41,975 bases of DNA, from NCBI GenBank assembly GCA_947303625.1, contig CAMYYV010000011.1, forward strand, positions 1-41,975. The letters are read 5' to 3'. This DNA comes from an uncultured Bacteroidales bacterium (GTDB lineage Bacteria > Bacteroidota > Bacteroidia > Bacteroidales > F082). The notes under the pieces are model-generated. The model did no database searches. It saw nothing but the letters and a program-made list of their open reading frames with translations, and was not told the origin of the DNA. The translations under genes were made by a program, and so were the position numbers. The first letter of the stretch is position 1; each line of letters begins with the position of its first letter. Positions 40,443 through 41,975 of the stretch are shown piece by piece.

Positions 40443-41162
40443 TTATTTGTTTAGAAACTCATTAATCACCACCGAGGCACAAAAGAGGCCGAAGGTGGCA
40501 GGCATATAAGAGATGGTGCCCACGTTGGAGACTTTGTTTTGTTCGTTCACGTCATCAGTGGTGACGGCGGAGGCATCCACAGGCTCAGGCGAATAGACCG
40601 CCGTGATGCCATCAAAGACACCTAAACGATGCAGGCGCTTGCGGATATAAAACGCCAAACGGCAGTGGTTCGACTTGGAGATGTCGCAGATCTCCACTCG
40701 CTCGGGATGGAACTTGCCGCCTGCACCCATGCTGCTCACGATGCGCTGGTTGTTTTGCTTGGCGTAGTAGAGCAGAAACACCTTGGGCGCCACCGTGTCG
40801 ATGGCATCCACCACATAATCAAAGGGCTGCGCCATCAGGTCGATGATGGCTTGGTCTTTCAGGTATTGGTTGAGGACGGTCAGCTCAATCTCGGGGTTGA
40901 TGTCGCGCAGACGCTCGGCCATCACCTCGGCCTTCGGGCGACCAAGGGTGCTTTGCAGTGCTAACAATTGTCGGTTGCGGTTGGTCACATTCACCACATC
41001 GCCGTCCACGAGGGTCATGCGGCCGATGCCGGCACGGGCCAACTGCTCGGCGGCGTAGGCACCTACGCCACCCAAGCCCACCACAAGCACGTGTTTGGAT
41101 TTCAGTATGTTGATGCCTTCATCGCCGATTAATAGGCGGGTTCTGTCTCTCCAGTCTTCCAT
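40443..41162 (-). CDS. tcdA: tRNA threonylcarbamoyladenosine dehydratase TcdA
   Basis: An E1-like enzyme that cyclises t6A at position 37 of ANN-decoding tRNAs using ATP. From ATG 41162 the protein is 239 residues and starts MEDWRDRTRLLIG; the nucleotide site VVGLGGVGAYAAEQLARAG and DGDVVNVTNRNRQ are clear, as is DAIDTVAPK. Several family members carry a catalytic cysteine; none is assigned here. The in-frame ATG at 41192 lies inside a repeat, so 41162 is preferred. The TatD gene lies upstream on the same strand. Confidence 0.92.
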   Translation of the reverse strand: MEDWRDRTRLLIGDEGINILKSKHVLVVGLGGVGAYAAEQLARAGIGRMTLVDGDVVNVTNRNRQLLALQSTLGRPKAEVMAERLRDINPEIELTVLNQYLKDQAIIDLMAQPFDYVVDAIDTVAPKVFLLYYAKQNNQRIVSSMGAGGKFHPERVEICDISKSNHCRLAFYIRKRLHRLGVFDGITAVYSPEPVDASAVTTDDVNEQNKVSNVGTISYMPATFGLFCASVVINEFLNK

Positions 41163-41179
41163 AGTGTGTTCCTTGTTGT

Positions 41180-41277
41180 CGCTTTGCGTCATTGCGAGGA
41201 GGAACGACGAAGCAATCCAGGGGAACCAATCGGTTTTCTGGATTGCTTCGCTTCGCTCGCAATGACGCGAAGCGTGT
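41180..41277. repeat. CATTGCGAG palindromic intergenic repeat
   Basis: GTCATTGCGAGGAGGAACGA and GAAGCAATCCAG on the left, CTGGATTGCTTCG and CTCGCAATGAC on the right. A repeat type widespread among bacterial genomes. It covers the TatD/tcdA gap. Confidence 0.65.
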
Positions 41278-41936
41278 CATACAAACAATCGTGCAAAATT
41301 AGCAAATAATCGTCTTTGCAAAACAGCAATGTCAATGTCTAGTAATTTCGCTGCCTCGTCGTAAATCGTTTCAATTTCCACTTTTGCCATATCGGTTTCA
41401 AGAAAGAGATAATCCAAGTCAATGAATCTGAAAGAATTATAAATCTTTCGCTCAAGATGAAGCAGGCTTTCACCCACCGAAAGATAAATCCCTTGGCCAT
41501 TCAATTGCTTCACGTCTTGCTCCGTTCCGCTGAAGCCGTGAAGTATCCAAGGCTGCTGCGCTTTGTGTTTCTTCCGCAAGGCGATGATTTCGTTGTGGCT
41601 CCTCACATCGTGCAGAATCATAGGCTTTAGCAAAGCTTCCGAAAGCTCGATTTGTCGCTCAAAAAGTCCTATTTGCTGCTCATAAGTCGCCTTGTGCACC
41701 TTATCCAAACCTGCTTCGCCGAGGGCAAGGACATTTGGTGATTTCAGCCTTTCTTCTAACTTTTTGAGTGATGTTTCCATTTGAAAAACATCCTTATCCG
41801 CTTCCCATGGATGAATGCCATAGCTGTAATAGCCTTGCTCGCGACAAGTTTGGTTAAGGTCCAAGTTTACGATTTCTATCAAATCGTCGCCGGATTTTGC
41901 CGTATGCGTGTGTATGTCAACAAAAGACGGGTTCAT
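41277..41936 (-). CDS. TatD-family metal-dependent hydrolase
   Basis: A 219-residue TatD-type DNase-like protein of the short Bacteroidetes type. Metal ligands are visible as DIHTHT near the start, GEAGLDK (about 90), LHDVR, LHGFSG and LETDMAKVE. Start 41936 is chosen over the in-frame ATG at the window edge because a -7 box (41944-41951) lies between them. TatD proteins have 3'-5' exonuclease or D-amino-acyl-tRNA-related activity in some species; the role here is unknown. Confidence 0.88.
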   Translation of the reverse strand: MNPSFVDIHTHTAKSGDDLIEIVNLDLNQTCREQGYYSYGIHPWEADKDVFQMETSLKKLEERLKSPNVLALGEAGLDKVHKATYEQQIGLFERQIELSEALLKPMILHDVRSHNEIIALRKKHKAQQPWILHGFSGTEQDVKQLNGQGIYLSVGESLLHLERKIYNSFRFIDLDYLFLETDMAKVEIETIYDEAAKLLDIDIAVLQRRLFANFARLFV

Positions 41937-41943
41937 CAGGACG

Positions 41944-41951
41944 CAAAAGTA
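41944..41951 (-). promoter_or_regulatory. -7 box for the TatD gene
   Basis: TACTTTTG on the minus strand, seven bases before the ATG. The window ends with TTG 21 bases further upstream, probably the cut -33 TTTG. Confidence 0.5.
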
Positions 41952-41975
41952 GCAAATTTCCCATAAAGTGCTCAA

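Overview
The window comes from an anaerobic member of the Bacteroidales. Four things point there: many start sites are preceded by the Bacteroidetes -7 element TAnnTTTG (one with a well-spaced TTTG -33 box at 2437-2469); a secreted carboxypeptidase ends in a type 9 secretion (T9SS) sorting domain; there is a SusB-type GH97 glucosidase and a DUF3098 gene beside ftsX; and hydF implies [FeFe]-hydrogenase. No species can be named from the sequence.

Bases 1 to about 23,800 are mostly housekeeping, GC-richer and tightly packed: the truB-uppP-DUF3098-ftsX operon (minus), an acyl-CoA carboxylase beta subunit, rlmN, a GH97 alpha-glucosidase, an L,D-transpeptidase, a GT39-like membrane protein, an Ig-like lipoprotein, aspS, two envelope proteins (one with an FGE-sulfatase fold), 6-phosphofructokinase, a 1163-residue T9SS carboxypeptidase with six InlB-type repeats, a viroplasmin-type RNase H, a zinc-ribbon protein, two tandem short ssb genes and hydF.

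Bases 23,800 to 39,900 form an AT-richer accessory region. It holds a small HTH gene, a two-gene operon ending in a transmembrane Hanks-type kinase with a lectin-like ectodomain, three ATPase genes with C-terminal PD-(D/E)XK-like domains (two archaeal-ATPase/DUF234 type, one AAA_14/DUF4143 type), an SH3 lipoprotein, a zinc-ribbon protein with 21 DxDGDG calcium-loop repeats, a complete IS4-family element, an N-formylglutamate amidohydrolase-like gene, and a zinc ribbon-TM-FGE-SH3-TonB protein. It is littered with gene remnants, hairpins and short repeats. Bases 39,900 to the end return to housekeeping: a low-molecular-weight phosphatase, tcdA and a TatD hydrolase.

The most unusual pattern is around the ATPases. 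Both DUF234 ATPase genes lie, in the same orientation, between two copies of the 3' end of another gene (the kinase gene in one case, a small HTH gene plus a hairpin in the other). All three ATPase genes also have a different repeat array just upstream of their promoter -7 element. This looks like a family of small selfish or defensive cassettes with their own cis sites; that reading is inference. The other theme is reuse of sensor-like modules (FGE-like, SH3, zinc ribbon, lectin-like) among neighbouring envelope proteins.
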